A stretch of 64,000 nt of DNA from Arthrobacter sp. JZ12 (GTDB lineage Bacteria; Actinomycetota; Actinomycetes; Actinomycetales; Micrococcaceae): positions 1,736,001 through 1,800,000 of the forward strand of contig NZ_CP045246.1 in the NCBI RefSeq assembly GCF_035189165.1, in the 5' to 3' direction. Positions 52,696 through 60,312 of the stretch are shown piece after piece. The notes under the pieces are model-generated. The model was not told the DNA's origin. It searched no databases and was given only the letters and a program-made list of their open reading frames with translations. How positions within the stretch are numbered: position 1 is the first letter of the stretch; every line of letters begins with the position of its first letter. A program made the position numbers and the translations under genes.

Positions 52696-52735
52696 CGGAA
52701 GTCTTCACTCAGTCGGGTGGAGACTTCCGGTTTTT
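52696..52735 (+). terminator. Intrinsic terminator after tRNA-Gly copy 2
   Basis: Perfect 9-bp stem CGGAAGTCT/AGACTTCCG (52696-52704 and 52721-52729), 16-nt loop, then G and TTTTT (52731-52735). Confidence 0.85.
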
Positions 52736-52745
52736 AAACGTTCGG

Positions 52746-52793
52746 GTGTTCAACCCTGCGGGTGTTCAAACCTTCCGGTGTTCGAACCGAGCT
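52746..52793. repeat. Three imperfect 16-bp direct repeats
   Basis: Units beginning ggtgttc start at 52746, 52762 and 52778, exactly 16 bp apart, each followed by aac/aaac/gaac. Lies between the tRNA terminator and the end of the exporter gene. No coding role seen. Confidence 0.6.
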
Positions 52794-52817
52794 TCAACTG
52801 CCAGGACGGCCCGGAAT

Positions 52818-53132
52818 CTAGTGCAGCAGCTTGAGACCAATAACACATCCAACGATGCCTAAAACCAGCAGGACTTTCAGTACCGAAGCGGGTTCACCTT
52901 CGAAAGCCATCGCATAGGCAACAGTGAGAGCCGCCCCAATCCCCACCCACACCGCGTACGCTGTGCCCGTGGGCAGGGTACGCATGGCCCAGGCCAAACC
53001 GGCCATACTCAGGATGATTCCGAAAACGAAGACGACGGTCGGTCCGGCTTTACTGAGCCCCTCTGACTTTCCCAGGGCCGTGGCCCAAACCGCCTCAAAT
53101 ACCCCGGAGATAACGAGAACTACCCAAGCCAT
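52818..53132 (-). CDS. gdx: Guanidinium exporter, SMR family (Gdx/SugE)
   Basis: A 104-residue, four-helix proton-coupled exporter. From ATG 53132 it reads MAWVVLVISGVFEAVWATAL, with the essential membrane Glu13. It carries the Gdx-type GTAYAVWVGIGA signature rather than the QacE/EmrE type. The guanidine-III riboswitch directly upstream strongly supports guanidinium as substrate. GAGGAG 12 nt upstream sets the start; the frame is open to 53207, but that part encodes the riboswitch. Dual-chain SMRs would need a second gene; none is present, so a homodimer is expected. Confidence 0.93.
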   Translation of the reverse strand: MAWVVLVISGVFEAVWATALGKSEGLSKAGPTVVFVFGIILSMAGLAWAMRTLPTGTAYAVWVGIGAALTVAYAMAFEGEPASVLKVLLVLGIVGCVIGLKLLH

Positions 53133-53149
53133 GATTGATTTGCTCCTCA

Positions 53150-53191
53150 GCGCCGTCTTGTCGCCCTCCGGGTACGGCGCACCTCGTCCGG
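53150..53191 (-). ncRNA. Guanidine-III (ykkC-III) riboswitch
   Basis: The minus strand of 53191-53150 contains, in order, CCGGACGAGGTGCGCCGTAC, then CCGG, a short variable loop, and GACAAGACGGCGC. These are the conserved blocks of the guanidine-III pseudoknot as I recall them from the Thermobifida aptamer. It ends just before the GAGGAG ribosome site of gdx (ATG 53132), so ligand binding probably controls translation. No terminator lies between aptamer and gene. Confidence 0.92.
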
Positions 53192-53272
53192 GTGCCATCT
53201 TGGCCAACTCAGGCTTTCACACCCGATGTGCACGGGCAAGACGAGTCTCGCTGAGGGCGAAACGTCCTCCCC

Positions 53273-53301
53273 TTACATGGCGCCCATACGCTCTCTAGGA
53301 T
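53273..53301 (+). promoter_or_regulatory. Promoter of the Rv0909-like gene
   Basis: TTACAT (53273-53278), a 17-nt spacer and TAGGAT (53296-53301), about 49 bp before GTG 53350. The divergent gdx promoter should lie in the same 53192-53349 interval but is not clear. Confidence 0.5.
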
Positions 53302-53349
53302 GGAATGCGCGGGGAACAAGGGGTTCCCCAGGAGAGAAGGGAGGTGTCT

Positions 53350-53598
53350 GTGTCTGTATTTGACGGGCTCAAAGGCAAGGCTGGAGAGTTGAAGAGCAGA
53401 GCAGCCGGACTCGTGGACGGCAACTCGGGAATGATCAAGGAGGGCATCGGCCACGCTGGGAGCTTCATCAACAGCAGGACCGGTGGGAAGTACTCCGACA
53501 AGATCAGCACCGTTCAGTCCAGGGCCTTCTCGATGATCGACAACGTCGACAGCAAGGACGGCAATCGTCTGGCAGGTTCCGCCAACCCTGCGGCCTGA
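53350..53598 (+). CDS. Rv0909-type small protein, annotated elsewhere as putative antitoxin
   Basis: An 82-residue helical, Lys/Gly-rich protein starting VFDGLKGKAGELKSRAAGLV, with GHAGSFINSRTGGKYSDKISTVQ. This pattern is shared by CsbD-like stress proteins and by the proteins called Rv0909/MT0933 antitoxins in actinobacteria. No Rv0910-like toxin is adjacent. GGGAGG 7 nt before GTG 53350 sets the start. Whether it is an antitoxin or a general stress protein cannot be decided here. Confidence 0.7.
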   Translation: MSVFDGLKGKAGELKSRAAGLVDGNSGMIKEGIGHAGSFINSRTGGKYSDKISTVQSRAFSMIDNVDSKDGNRLAGSANPAA

Positions 53599-53616
53599 CA
53601 GTCTTTAGCACCGACA

Positions 53617-53658
53617 AAGGGGCGCCGGCCCTGTCGAGAGACAGCGCCGGCGCCTTTG
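53617..53658. terminator. Bidirectional terminator between the Rv0909-like gene and zapE
   Basis: Stem GGCGCCGGC (53621-53629) with GCCGGCGCC (53646-53654), extended inward by CTGTC/GACAG around a GAGA loop, flanked by AAA and TTT. The remaining 53659-53791 shows nothing distinct. Confidence 0.8.
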
Positions 53659-53791
53659 TCATGCCTTGGCCGTATTACACCCGAACGGATTCAACTTCGC
53701 CGGACTACCCGTGATCGATCCGCTGTGATGGATCACCTTGACCGATCCCGTGACCGGATTCTCCTGACTGATCGTCCCTAACGGGTTTGCC

Positions 53792-54952
53792 TCAATTGCC
53801 CGAATCGCCGCCCTGCCGGGCCAGGGCGGTAAGTCGCGAGACCGCCCGGTAGTACTTCTTCATGTAACCGCCCGACATCATCTCGGGAGTGAAGAGTTCG
53901 CTGAGCGGAGCACCGCTTGCAAGGATGGGCACATCACGGTCGTAGAGACGGTCGGCCAAAACCACGAAGCGCAGGGCGACCGCCTGCTCGGTGATGGTCT
54001 GGACGTCGTGCCACGCGACGGCGTCGATTCCGTCGATCAACTGCCTGTACCGGCTCGGATGGACTCCAGCGAGGTGCGTGATGAGGTCCTCGAACTGGTC
54101 CTCAGCGACGACGGTGCCATCCGGAAAATTCCTGGCGCGCCTGCGGACCTGCTGCTCGGTGAGCGGTGGCGGTGCCTCCGGCAGCCCGCGGTGCCGGTAA
54201 TCCTCGCCATCAATGCGGATGACATCGAACTGGCTGGACAGCACCTGAATCTCACGCTGGAAGTCGACAGCGGCGAACCGCCCCTCCCCCAACGATCCGG
54301 GCAAAGTATTGGACGTCGCGGCGAGCTTTACTCCGGCATCGGCCAACTCCCGCATAAGCCGGGACATGAGGACCGTATCGCCCGGGTCGTCGAGTTCGAA
54401 TTCGTCAATGCAGACAAGCTTGTAGCTGCTCAGCGCATCAACGGTCCGCCGGAAGGACAGAGCCCCGACGAGGTTGGTGTACTCGACGAACGTTCCGAAC
54501 GCCTTTCTGCCGGAGGTCGCGTGCCACAGCGAGGACAGCAGGTGGGTCTTGCCCACGCCGAACCCGCCGTCCAGATAGATGCCGGCCCTGCCCTGGTCAC
54601 GCTTGGCACCGAAGAGTTTCCTGAATCCGCTCGGCTCGGGCGCATTGACTCCGGCTGCAAACGTGCGCAGTTCCTTGACGGCCGCTGCCTGGGAGGGCTG
54701 CTTGGGATCCGGCCGGTAGGACTCGAAGGAGACTGATCCGAACCGCTGCGACGGGAAGAACCCATCCAGTAGTTCGTCGACAGAAACCTGGGGAGTTCGT
54801 TGGGTCAGATGCTCAATGGTGGCCACAGGCGGGTGCGTCTTTCGTAGGCTGCTGGAGGATCGGGCCGGAGAGGCCGTGCTAGGCAAGGATACGTCAGCCG
54901 ACTGACCTGCAATGCTTCCTCCACCGGTGCTTCCAGCAGTCTTGCGAGTCAT
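53792..54952 (-). CDS. zapE: Cell division protein ZapE-like AAA+ ATPase (AFG1 family)
   Basis: A protein of 386 residues from ATG 54952. After a Ser/Thr/Gly-rich stretch it has the AFG1-type ATPase, with Walker A in GIYLDGGFGVGKTHLLSSLWH, Walker B in LVCIDEFELDDPGDT, and the sensor region AATSNTLPGSLGEGRF. In E. coli ZapE destabilises FtsZ polymers under stress; the role in actinobacteria is inferred. Divergent from the rhodanese gene. Confidence 0.88.
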   Translation of the reverse strand: MTRKTAGSTGGGSIAGQSADVSLPSTASPARSSSSLRKTHPPVATIEHLTQRTPQVSVDELLDGFFPSQRFGSVSFESYRPDPKQPSQAAAVKELRTFAAGVNAPEPSGFRKLFGAKRDQGRAGIYLDGGFGVGKTHLLSSLWHATSGRKAFGTFVEYTNLVGALSFRRTVDALSSYKLVCIDEFELDDPGDTVLMSRLMRELADAGVKLAATSNTLPGSLGEGRFAAVDFQREIQVLSSQFDVIRIDGEDYRHRGLPEAPPPLTEQQVRRRARNFPDGTVVAEDQFEDLITHLAGVHPSRYRQLIDGIDAVAWHDVQTITEQAVALRFVVLADRLYDRDVPILASGAPLSELFTPEMMSGGYMKKYYRAVSRLTALARQGGDSGN

Positions 54953-55047
54953 TGTGGCGCCTTGTGACCTATGCGGAAGCAATCGCATAAACCCGTGGTT
55001 AGGCTAGGTGTGAGGTAGCAATCGTCAACGAAGGAAGGCTCCAACGG

Positions 55048-55950
55048 ATGGCTGTCGCAACAGATCCCCACGCAAAGTTCGCAGAGTACGCACACCCCGA
55101 GCGCCTGGTCTCGACCGAGTGGCTTGCTGAGAACCTGGGTACCCCCGGCCTTGTGGTCGTGGAGTCCGACGAGGATGTACTCCTCTATGAAACCGGACAC
55201 ATTGAAGGCGCGGTCAAGATCGACTGGCACACAGACCTCAACGACGAAGTCACACGTGACTACGTCGATGGTGAGGGCTTTGCCCGCCTGATGTCCGCGA
55301 AGGGCATCACCCGGGACAGCACCGTGGTGATTTACGGAGACAAGTCGAACTGGTGGGCTGCCTACGCCCTCTGGGTCTTCACCCTCTTCGGCCATGAAGA
55401 CGTCCGGTTGCTCGACGGCGGACGCGACAAGTGGATTGCCGAGGGACGCCCCCTGAGCACTGATGTCCCTTCACCCGAAGCGACTGACTACCCGGTCATC
55501 GAACGGAACGATGCCCCTATCCGGGCGTATCTGACCGATGTCCTCGACCACTTCGGCAACCCCCTGATCGACGTACGCTCCGTGGATGAGTACACCGGCG
55601 CCCGCACCCACATGCCTGCCTACCCCGAGGAGGGAGCGCTGCGCGGCGGCCACATCCCGTCGGCTGTGTCGGTACCGTGGGCGAGGGCCGCTGCCGAGGA
55701 CGGGACCTTCAAGACCCGTGAGGAGCTGGACGCCATTTATCGTGGGGAGGCCGGCCTCAAGGAGGGTGACGACGTCGTCGCCTACTGCCGTATCGGCGAA
55801 CGTTCCAGCCACACCTGGTTCGTGCTGCAGCACCTGCTCGGATTCCAGAACGTCCGGAACTACGACGGATCGTGGACCGAGTGGGGAAATGTTGTGCGGG
55901 TTCCTATCGTTAAGGGATCAGAGCCCGGCCAGGTGCCGGTGCGCGCCTGA
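55048..55950 (+). CDS. Thiosulfate sulfurtransferase, two-domain rhodanese
   Basis: A 300-residue protein with two rhodanese domains. The N-terminal one ([24 protein letters not shown]) lacks a catalytic Cys. The C-terminal one has the active-site loop [12 protein letters not shown] with the catalytic Cys, the form seen in actinobacterial CysA/SseA-type thiosulfate sulfurtransferases. Cytoplasmic. The SufE-like gene follows after 48 bp, suggesting joint handling of persulfide sulfur. Confidence 0.92.
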   Translation: MAVATDPHAKFAEYAHPERLVSTEWLAENLGTPGLVVVESDEDVLLYETGHIEGAVKIDWHTDLNDEVTRDYVDGEGFARLMSAKGITRDSTVVIYGDKSNWWAAYALWVFTLFGHEDVRLLDGGRDKWIAEGRPLSTDVPSPEATDYPVIERNDAPIRAYLTDVLDHFGNPLIDVRSVDEYTGARTHMPAYPEEGALRGGHIPSAVSVPWARAAAEDGTFKTREELDAIYRGEAGLKEGDDVVAYCRIGERSSHTWFVLQHLLGFQNVRNYDGSWTEWGNVVRVPIVKGSEPGQVPVRA

Positions 55951-55998
55951 CAGTAGAAGAAGGAGCCCCGGGCTACCCGGCCCGGGGCAATCGTAAGG

Positions 55999-56451
55999 AT
56001 GGCAGTGGAGACAACCGCATTACCCCAGCAGCTCGCGGATATCGTTGACGATTTCCAGGCACTGTCCGAGCCGGACAGGCTGCAGCTGCTTCTTGAGTTC
56101 TCACGCGGGCTGCCGGCCCTGCCGGAGCATCTGCAGGACCACCCGGAGCTCCTTGAGCAGGTGGTTGAGTGCCAGAGCCCGCTCTTCCTGACGCTTGATA
56201 TTGCCGACGACGCAGCGAAGTCTGTTTCGCTCTTCTTTTCGGCGCCTCCGGAGGCTCCCACCACCCGTGGATTCGCGGGCGTCCTTCAGGAGGGTCTGGA
56301 TGGGCTTCCGGCAGCTGAGATTCTCGCTGTTCCCGACGACGTTCCGGAGCGGCTGGGCCTCACCCGCGCCATCACCCCGCTTCGCATGCGCGGCATGACC
56401 GCAATGCTCGGCCGGATCAAGCGCAAGATCCGGGAATCAGGAGCGGTTTAG
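55999..56451 (+). CDS. SufE-like sulfur acceptor protein
   Basis: A 150-residue protein of the SufE/YgdK fold. It has IVDDFQALSEPDRLQLLLEFS, the conserved sulfur-accepting Cys in EQVVECQSPLFLTLD, and RGFAGVLQEGLDGL. Usually SufE takes sulfur from a cysteine desulfurase; here the neighbour is a rhodanese. Its end overlaps the convergent hydrolase gene by 15 bp. Confidence 0.88.
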   Translation: MAVETTALPQQLADIVDDFQALSEPDRLQLLLEFSRGLPALPEHLQDHPELLEQVVECQSPLFLTLDIADDAAKSVSLFFSAPPEAPTTRGFAGVLQEGLDGLPAAEILAVPDDVPERLGLTRAITPLRMRGMTAMLGRIKRKIRESGAV

Positions 56452-57678
56452 CGTCCGGCTCGGGGCAGTGCGGCCGAAGACCTGCCGGCGAAGCCAGGCG
56501 GCGGTGACTGAGTCCCATCTCTCCGGGTCCACATTCCACTCCTTGGTGTGCCGGGCACGGTGGAACCGTTCGAGGGTCACAAAGGCGGGATTCCGTTCCG
56601 CAAGCTCAGCTGACGGCCCCACCGGGACAAACTCATCGTCTTCACTGTGCAGGATCAGCGTCGGAACGGTGACCTGGTCCGCCCGGGAGACCCAGTCCAT
56701 GCTCTTCAGGTTCAGAGGGTTCGACAGGCCGGTCACCAGGCGCCCCATGCTGTTTGAGATGAGCCACTGTCCAAGCCGGCCCGCGGGAGCCGGGATGCGG
56801 TTGAGCTCGGCCTGGTGCGTAAGTACGTCCATCCAGTCAATGACGGGACCGTCCAGGACCAGCCCGCGGATCCGCGAACGATAGCGCGACACGTCTGCCA
56901 CCTGCAGGCAGATGGCACCGCCCATCGACCAGCCGAAGAGGACTACGTCCTCGGCCCCATGTGCGAAGGCGTAGGCCATCGCCGCCTCGACGTCCTGCCA
57001 TTCAGTCATCCCCAGCCCATACCTGCCGTCCGGGGCGAAGGGTGCTTCGCCGTCGTTCCGGTAGGACACGAGCAAACTCGCCATTCCAAGTTCCCGGGCT
57101 GTGCGCACTGCCCGTAGCCCTTCGGATCGCTGCACTCCCCTGCCGTGCACCATGATCGCCCAGGTAGTAGCCGGAGTTTCGGCTCGTACGAGCCACGCGG
57201 GAGCGGTTCCGCCTTCGACTGGGATGTCAATCCGTTCGTCAGCAAAGCCCAGGGCGGACGGCCGGGGGTAGACCGCACCGCTCCACCACCCACGAACCGC
57301 TGTTCGCAGGTCTCCGGAGTAGACGGTCTCGACGTCGCGCTGAACCGTTCCTTCCCGGGGAACATAGGAGCGGATTGCGCCGATACGCGCGTGCCCGCGG
57401 CCGCCGTCGAAATAGAGACTGTAGGTGCCCTCGATCGTGGTGTCCTCGTTTGCGGGCAGAATAACCTGCAGCCCGTCGCCGGCCTGTACTACGGCAAGGA
57501 TCTCCAGATTCTCCTCGCGCTTGCGTGGAATCACCACCTCCCGCGCGAAGTGCGCAGCGAGGGCAGACGTAGCCGCGGCGACCACGGTACTTGCCGCTGC
57601 GCCGGTGCCAAGCCCAAGCACAGCCCAACGCAGCCAAGACTGGCGGTCAGGCACGGTTCCGGGAGAGCTGAAAGACAT
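56437..57678 (-). CDS. Membrane-anchored alpha/beta hydrolase
   Basis: A 413-residue protein. The N-terminal hydrophobic anchor (WLRWAVLGLGTGAAASTVVAAATSALAA) is followed by about 150 residues of unknown type. The hydrolase domain has the oxyanion region MVHGRGVQRSEG, nucleophile Ser in LFGWSMGGAICLQ, acid in LILHSEDDEFVP and His in RFHRARHTKEW. It resembles BAAT/YqkD-like extracytoplasmic hydrolases. The frame is open to 58299, but that part is antisense to the next gene. Confidence 0.88.
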   Translation of the reverse strand: MSFSSPGTVPDRQSWLRWAVLGLGTGAAASTVVAAATSALAAHFAREVVIPRKREENLEILAVVQAGDGLQVILPANEDTTIEGTYSLYFDGGRGHARIGAIRSYVPREGTVQRDVETVYSGDLRTAVRGWWSGAVYPRPSALGFADERIDIPVEGGTAPAWLVRAETPATTWAIMVHGRGVQRSEGLRAVRTARELGMASLLVSYRNDGEAPFAPDGRYGLGMTEWQDVEAAMAYAFAHGAEDVVLFGWSMGGAICLQVADVSRYRSRIRGLVLDGPVIDWMDVLTHQAELNRIPAPAGRLGQWLISNSMGRLVTGLSNPLNLKSMDWVSRADQVTVPTLILHSEDDEFVPVGPSAELAERNPAFVTLERFHRARHTKEWNVDPERWDSVTAAWLRRQVFGRTAPSRTLNRS

Positions 57679-57770
57679 ACGCCTATTCTTGCCCACCCGC
57701 AGAGCGCCCCGGTGCACGCGAACCATTTGGAGTGTCGCCGCAGCCCCTAGGTGCCGGTCGCGGTCAGGGC

Positions 57771-57776
57771 TAGTGT
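57771..57776 (+). promoter_or_regulatory. Candidate -10 box for the small unknown gene
   Basis: TAGTGT lies 7 nt before ATG 57784, no Shine-Dalgarno between; likely leaderless. Confidence 0.4.
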
Positions 57777-57783
57777 TGGCTTC

Positions 57784-58275
57784 ATGGAGGAGACGATCGT
57801 TGTGCTTGCCGAGGTTCCCCTGCAGGAACCGGACGCCGTCAATCTGAAGACTCTCGCCGAGGCCGGCGACACCGCTTTCGTGGTGGTCATCCCCGAGGAT
57901 AGCCACCGCAACGTCCTCAAGGAGTTCTTGCACCACCTGAGCCTTCTGGAATTCTCGGAGGCGTTCCAGGACCTGTCGCATGGACAACCAGGACGGGATG
58001 AGCTCAGTGCAGAGGCCAGGCACGCCCTGCAGCTCTCCCTCGACGTTCTGGACGGTGCGGGACTGAAGGCGGACGGCCTCACTGTTCCCGGAAACGCCGT
58101 CGAAGCCATGGTGCGTACGGTGACGGAACGCAATGCCCGGCAGGCCGTCGTCGTAACCCGGCCGCATGTCCTCGCGGACACACTCCATCGCGACTGGGCC
58201 AACCGCGCCCAGGACAAGCTCGGAGTACCTGTGCTGCACCTCTATGCGGGTTCGGGATTTATCGGCGACTCGTAG
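57784..58275 (+). CDS. Uncharacterised protein, possibly universal-stress-protein-like
   Basis: A 163-residue cytoplasmic protein beginning MEETIVVLAEVPLQEPDAVN. The alternating hydrophobic strands and helices (TAFVVVIPED; QAVVVTRPHV; GVPVLHLYAGSGF) suggest a Rossmann-like or USP-like fold. I do not see the ATP-binding GxxGxxxxxxxxxS signature of USPs, so the family is uncertain. I recognise no named family. msrB follows 14 bp later, so the two are probably co-transcribed. Confidence 0.7.
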   Translation: MEETIVVLAEVPLQEPDAVNLKTLAEAGDTAFVVVIPEDSHRNVLKEFLHHLSLLEFSEAFQDLSHGQPGRDELSAEARHALQLSLDVLDGAGLKADGLTVPGNAVEAMVRTVTERNARQAVVVTRPHVLADTLHRDWANRAQDKLGVPVLHLYAGSGFIGDS

Positions 58276-58289
58276 TCGTTGACGCAGAT

Positions 58290-58727
58290 ATGAACTCACC
58301 AGAATCCGCCCCGCACACCGGCTACACCCCCACAGTGGAAAAGACCGACGAGGAGTGGCGCCGCGAGCTTACGCCCGAGGAGTACTACGTACTGCGCCAG
58401 GCAGGTACTGAACGTCCCTTCACTGGGGAGTACCACGACACCCACACCAAGGGCGTTTACCAGTGCCGCGCCTGCGGACACGAGCTCTTCACCAGCAAGG
58501 AAAAGTTCGATTCCCACTGCGGTTGGCCGTCCTTCTGGGCACCGCTGGCCGAGGACCGCGTGCGCTACATCCGGGACCGTTCACTCGGGATGGAACGGAT
58601 CGAGGTGCGCTGCGCCCGGTGTGATTCTCATCTGGGTCACGTCTTCGAGGGTGAGGGCTATGCAACTCCCACCGACCAGCGCTACTGCATCAACTCCATT
58701 TCCATGAAGCTGGTGCCGCAGGAATAG
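58290..58727 (+). CDS. msrB: Peptide-methionine (R)-S-oxide reductase
   Basis: Repairs oxidised methionine. The 145-residue protein has two zinc CxxC motifs (QCRACGHEL and RCARCDSHLG), the substrate region SHCGWPSFW, and the catalytic Cys in RYCINSISM. Complete. Near the rhodanese/SufE pair, so the region is enriched for sulfur and oxidative repair functions. Confidence 0.96.
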   Translation: MNSPESAPHTGYTPTVEKTDEEWRRELTPEEYYVLRQAGTERPFTGEYHDTHTKGVYQCRACGHELFTSKEKFDSHCGWPSFWAPLAEDRVRYIRDRSLGMERIEVRCARCDSHLGHVFEGEGYATPTDQRYCINSISMKLVPQE

Positions 58728-58808
58728 CCCGTCGAAGCGCCGGACCTGACTTCCGGGGTCGACCGCCAGCGGCCCTTCACCTCCGCGCACGGGGTGTTCC
58801 TCAATGAG

Positions 58809-58821
58809 TAAGATTTTCTTA
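58809..58821. promoter_or_regulatory. AT-rich 5-3-5 palindrome upstream of the DUF6421 gene
   Basis: TAAGA-TTT-TCTTA, about 100 bp before GTG 58918, in the least GC-rich stretch of the window. Could be a regulator site. A weak TTAGTC-N16-TACTCT promoter lies downstream of it. Function unproven. Confidence 0.3.
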
Positions 58822-58917
58822 TGTTCATCCGATTCGAGCATTAGTCCATCTGTTTCTGTTGCTACTCTCGAAGCGCGAACAAAGCACAAGGAAATTCGAG
58901 TCTCATCAGGAGGAACA

Positions 58918-60312
58918 GTGACCCAGACCGTGGAACCCGGCACCGTTTCCGGCGCCGTAGCCGGCAACATATCTGAATCGCGACCGGAGCTTCTTCCCGC
59001 CTGGGCCGAATTGAAGGCCGCCGCTGCTTCCCTCCAGGAGCTGCAGGCCAAGGACGGATCGGTGGCAGATGAGAAGGACGTCCCGAGTGCCCGCGGCCAT
59101 GCGGACACTATTGTGCGTGCCATTCAGGAGCTCGCGCCCGCCTTTCCGCACGATGCCGCCTATCTGGACGCCCTGGTGGAAGACTTCCGCCGCTGGATGG
59201 CAGCCGGCATGGGAGTTCCCGACTTTCTGGATTCCCTTGTGCAGTTCCAGCCGCAGCTGGGGCGTGTGAACGGACGCCGGCATCTGGTGGTCTTTCCCAT
59301 GTACACGCAGAACGGCAGCACGAACCGCTTCGTGGAAGCAGTGCTCATCGAAATCGTCTGGCCCGACTTCATTGCTGAGCTCGAGGCGGGCGATTACTCG
59401 AACAAGCTTTTCGTGCCGATTCGGTTCCTCGATTTCACTCCGGGCTACGACACCAATTCCGCGGTCCTCTTTCCCGAAACGGTGGCGGTCCGTGAAACCC
59501 CGCGGTTCACATGGGGTGCCATCTTCGCCGACCGGGAAGCGGCACGCTTCCGCCGTGTAGTCAGCGCTGCGGCCGATATCACCCGCCTGGAACTTCCAGC
59601 GGAAGCGCAGGAGCTGTTGCAGGACCAGAAGCTGGCGGAAGAGACGTTCGTGATGTGGGACCTCATCCATGACCGGACCCATATGCGTGGTGACCTGCCC
59701 TTCGATCCGTTCATGATCAAGCAGCGGATGCCGTATTTCCTGTACTCCCTGGAGGAACTGCGGTGCGATCTCACGGCGTTCCGCGAGTCCGTTCGGGTCG
59801 CAGCGGATAAGGAAGCGTCCGACGACGCCCGCCGCCACGCGCGCCTGGTGCAGTACGCAGTGATCTTTGACCGGATCTTCCGTTTCGCGATCACCGGAAG
59901 CCGGGTACGCAATTACGACGGGCTCGGCGGCCAGCTCCTGTTTGCGTGGCTGCACCAGAACCACGTCCTGCACTGGACCGACACCACCCTTCGCATTGAC
60001 TGGGAGGAGGTTCCCGGCGTCGTCATTGCACTCGGCGAGAAGATCCAGCAACTGTACTGGCGTTCCATTGACCGCCCGAAAACTGCCCACTGGCTGGCAG
60101 CCTATGAACTGGTGTCCGAGACGGTAACACCCCATCCGGCGTCCGTTTGGGCCAAAGGACCGGACGCGCTCCCGCTCGACGGCCCTCCACGCGGCCTCAC
60201 CGACGCTGTCCTCGATGACGAGTTCCCCCTCTCGATGTTCTTTGAAGCTCTGGACAGGAAGATGAAGCCGGTCATCGAATCAACCTCCGGTATCACCGGG
60301 TCAAGCGCGTGA
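58918..60312 (+). CDS. DUF6421 family protein, function unknown
   Basis: A 464-residue soluble protein (GTG start with AGGAGG 5 nt before). It is conserved in actinobacteria as far as I recall and carries no motif that I can tie to catalysis. Notable segments are LVVFPMYTQNGSTNRFVEAV, ETFVMWDLIHDRTHMRGDLPFDPFMIKQRMPYF (His-rich) and FAWLHQNHVLHW. The several HxxxH-like and Asp/His clusters hint at metal binding, but this is speculative. Its stop overlaps the start of the SDR gene as GTGA. The frame is open from 58804, but the ribosome site fixes 58918. Confidence 0.78.
   Translation: MTQTVEPGTVSGAVAGNISESRPELLPAWAELKAAAASLQELQAKDGSVADEKDVPSARGHADTIVRAIQELAPAFPHDAAYLDALVEDFRRWMAAGMGVPDFLDSLVQFQPQLGRVNGRRHLVVFPMYTQNGSTNRFVEAVLIEIVWPDFIAELEAGDYSNKLFVPIRFLDFTPGYDTNSAVLFPETVAVRETPRFTWGAIFADREAARFRRVVSAAADITRLELPAEAQELLQDQKLAEETFVMWDLIHDRTHMRGDLPFDPFMIKQRMPYFLYSLEELRCDLTAFRESVRVAADKEASDDARRHARLVQYAVIFDRIFRFAITGSRVRNYDGLGGQLLFAWLHQNHVLHWTDTTLRIDWEEVPGVVIALGEKIQQLYWRSIDRPKTAHWLAAYELVSETVTPHPASVWAKGPDALPLDGPPRGLTDAVLDDEFPLSMFFEALDRKMKPVIESTSGITGSSA

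Noticed and set aside
53305-53349. Earlier start at 53305 for the Rv0909-like protein
   Set aside because: The GGGAGG ribosome site lies inside that extension and points to GTG 53350.
57679-58299. N-terminal extension of the membrane-anchored hydrolase
   Set aside because: Antisense to the small protein at 57784-58275; the membrane anchor begins right after ATG 57678.
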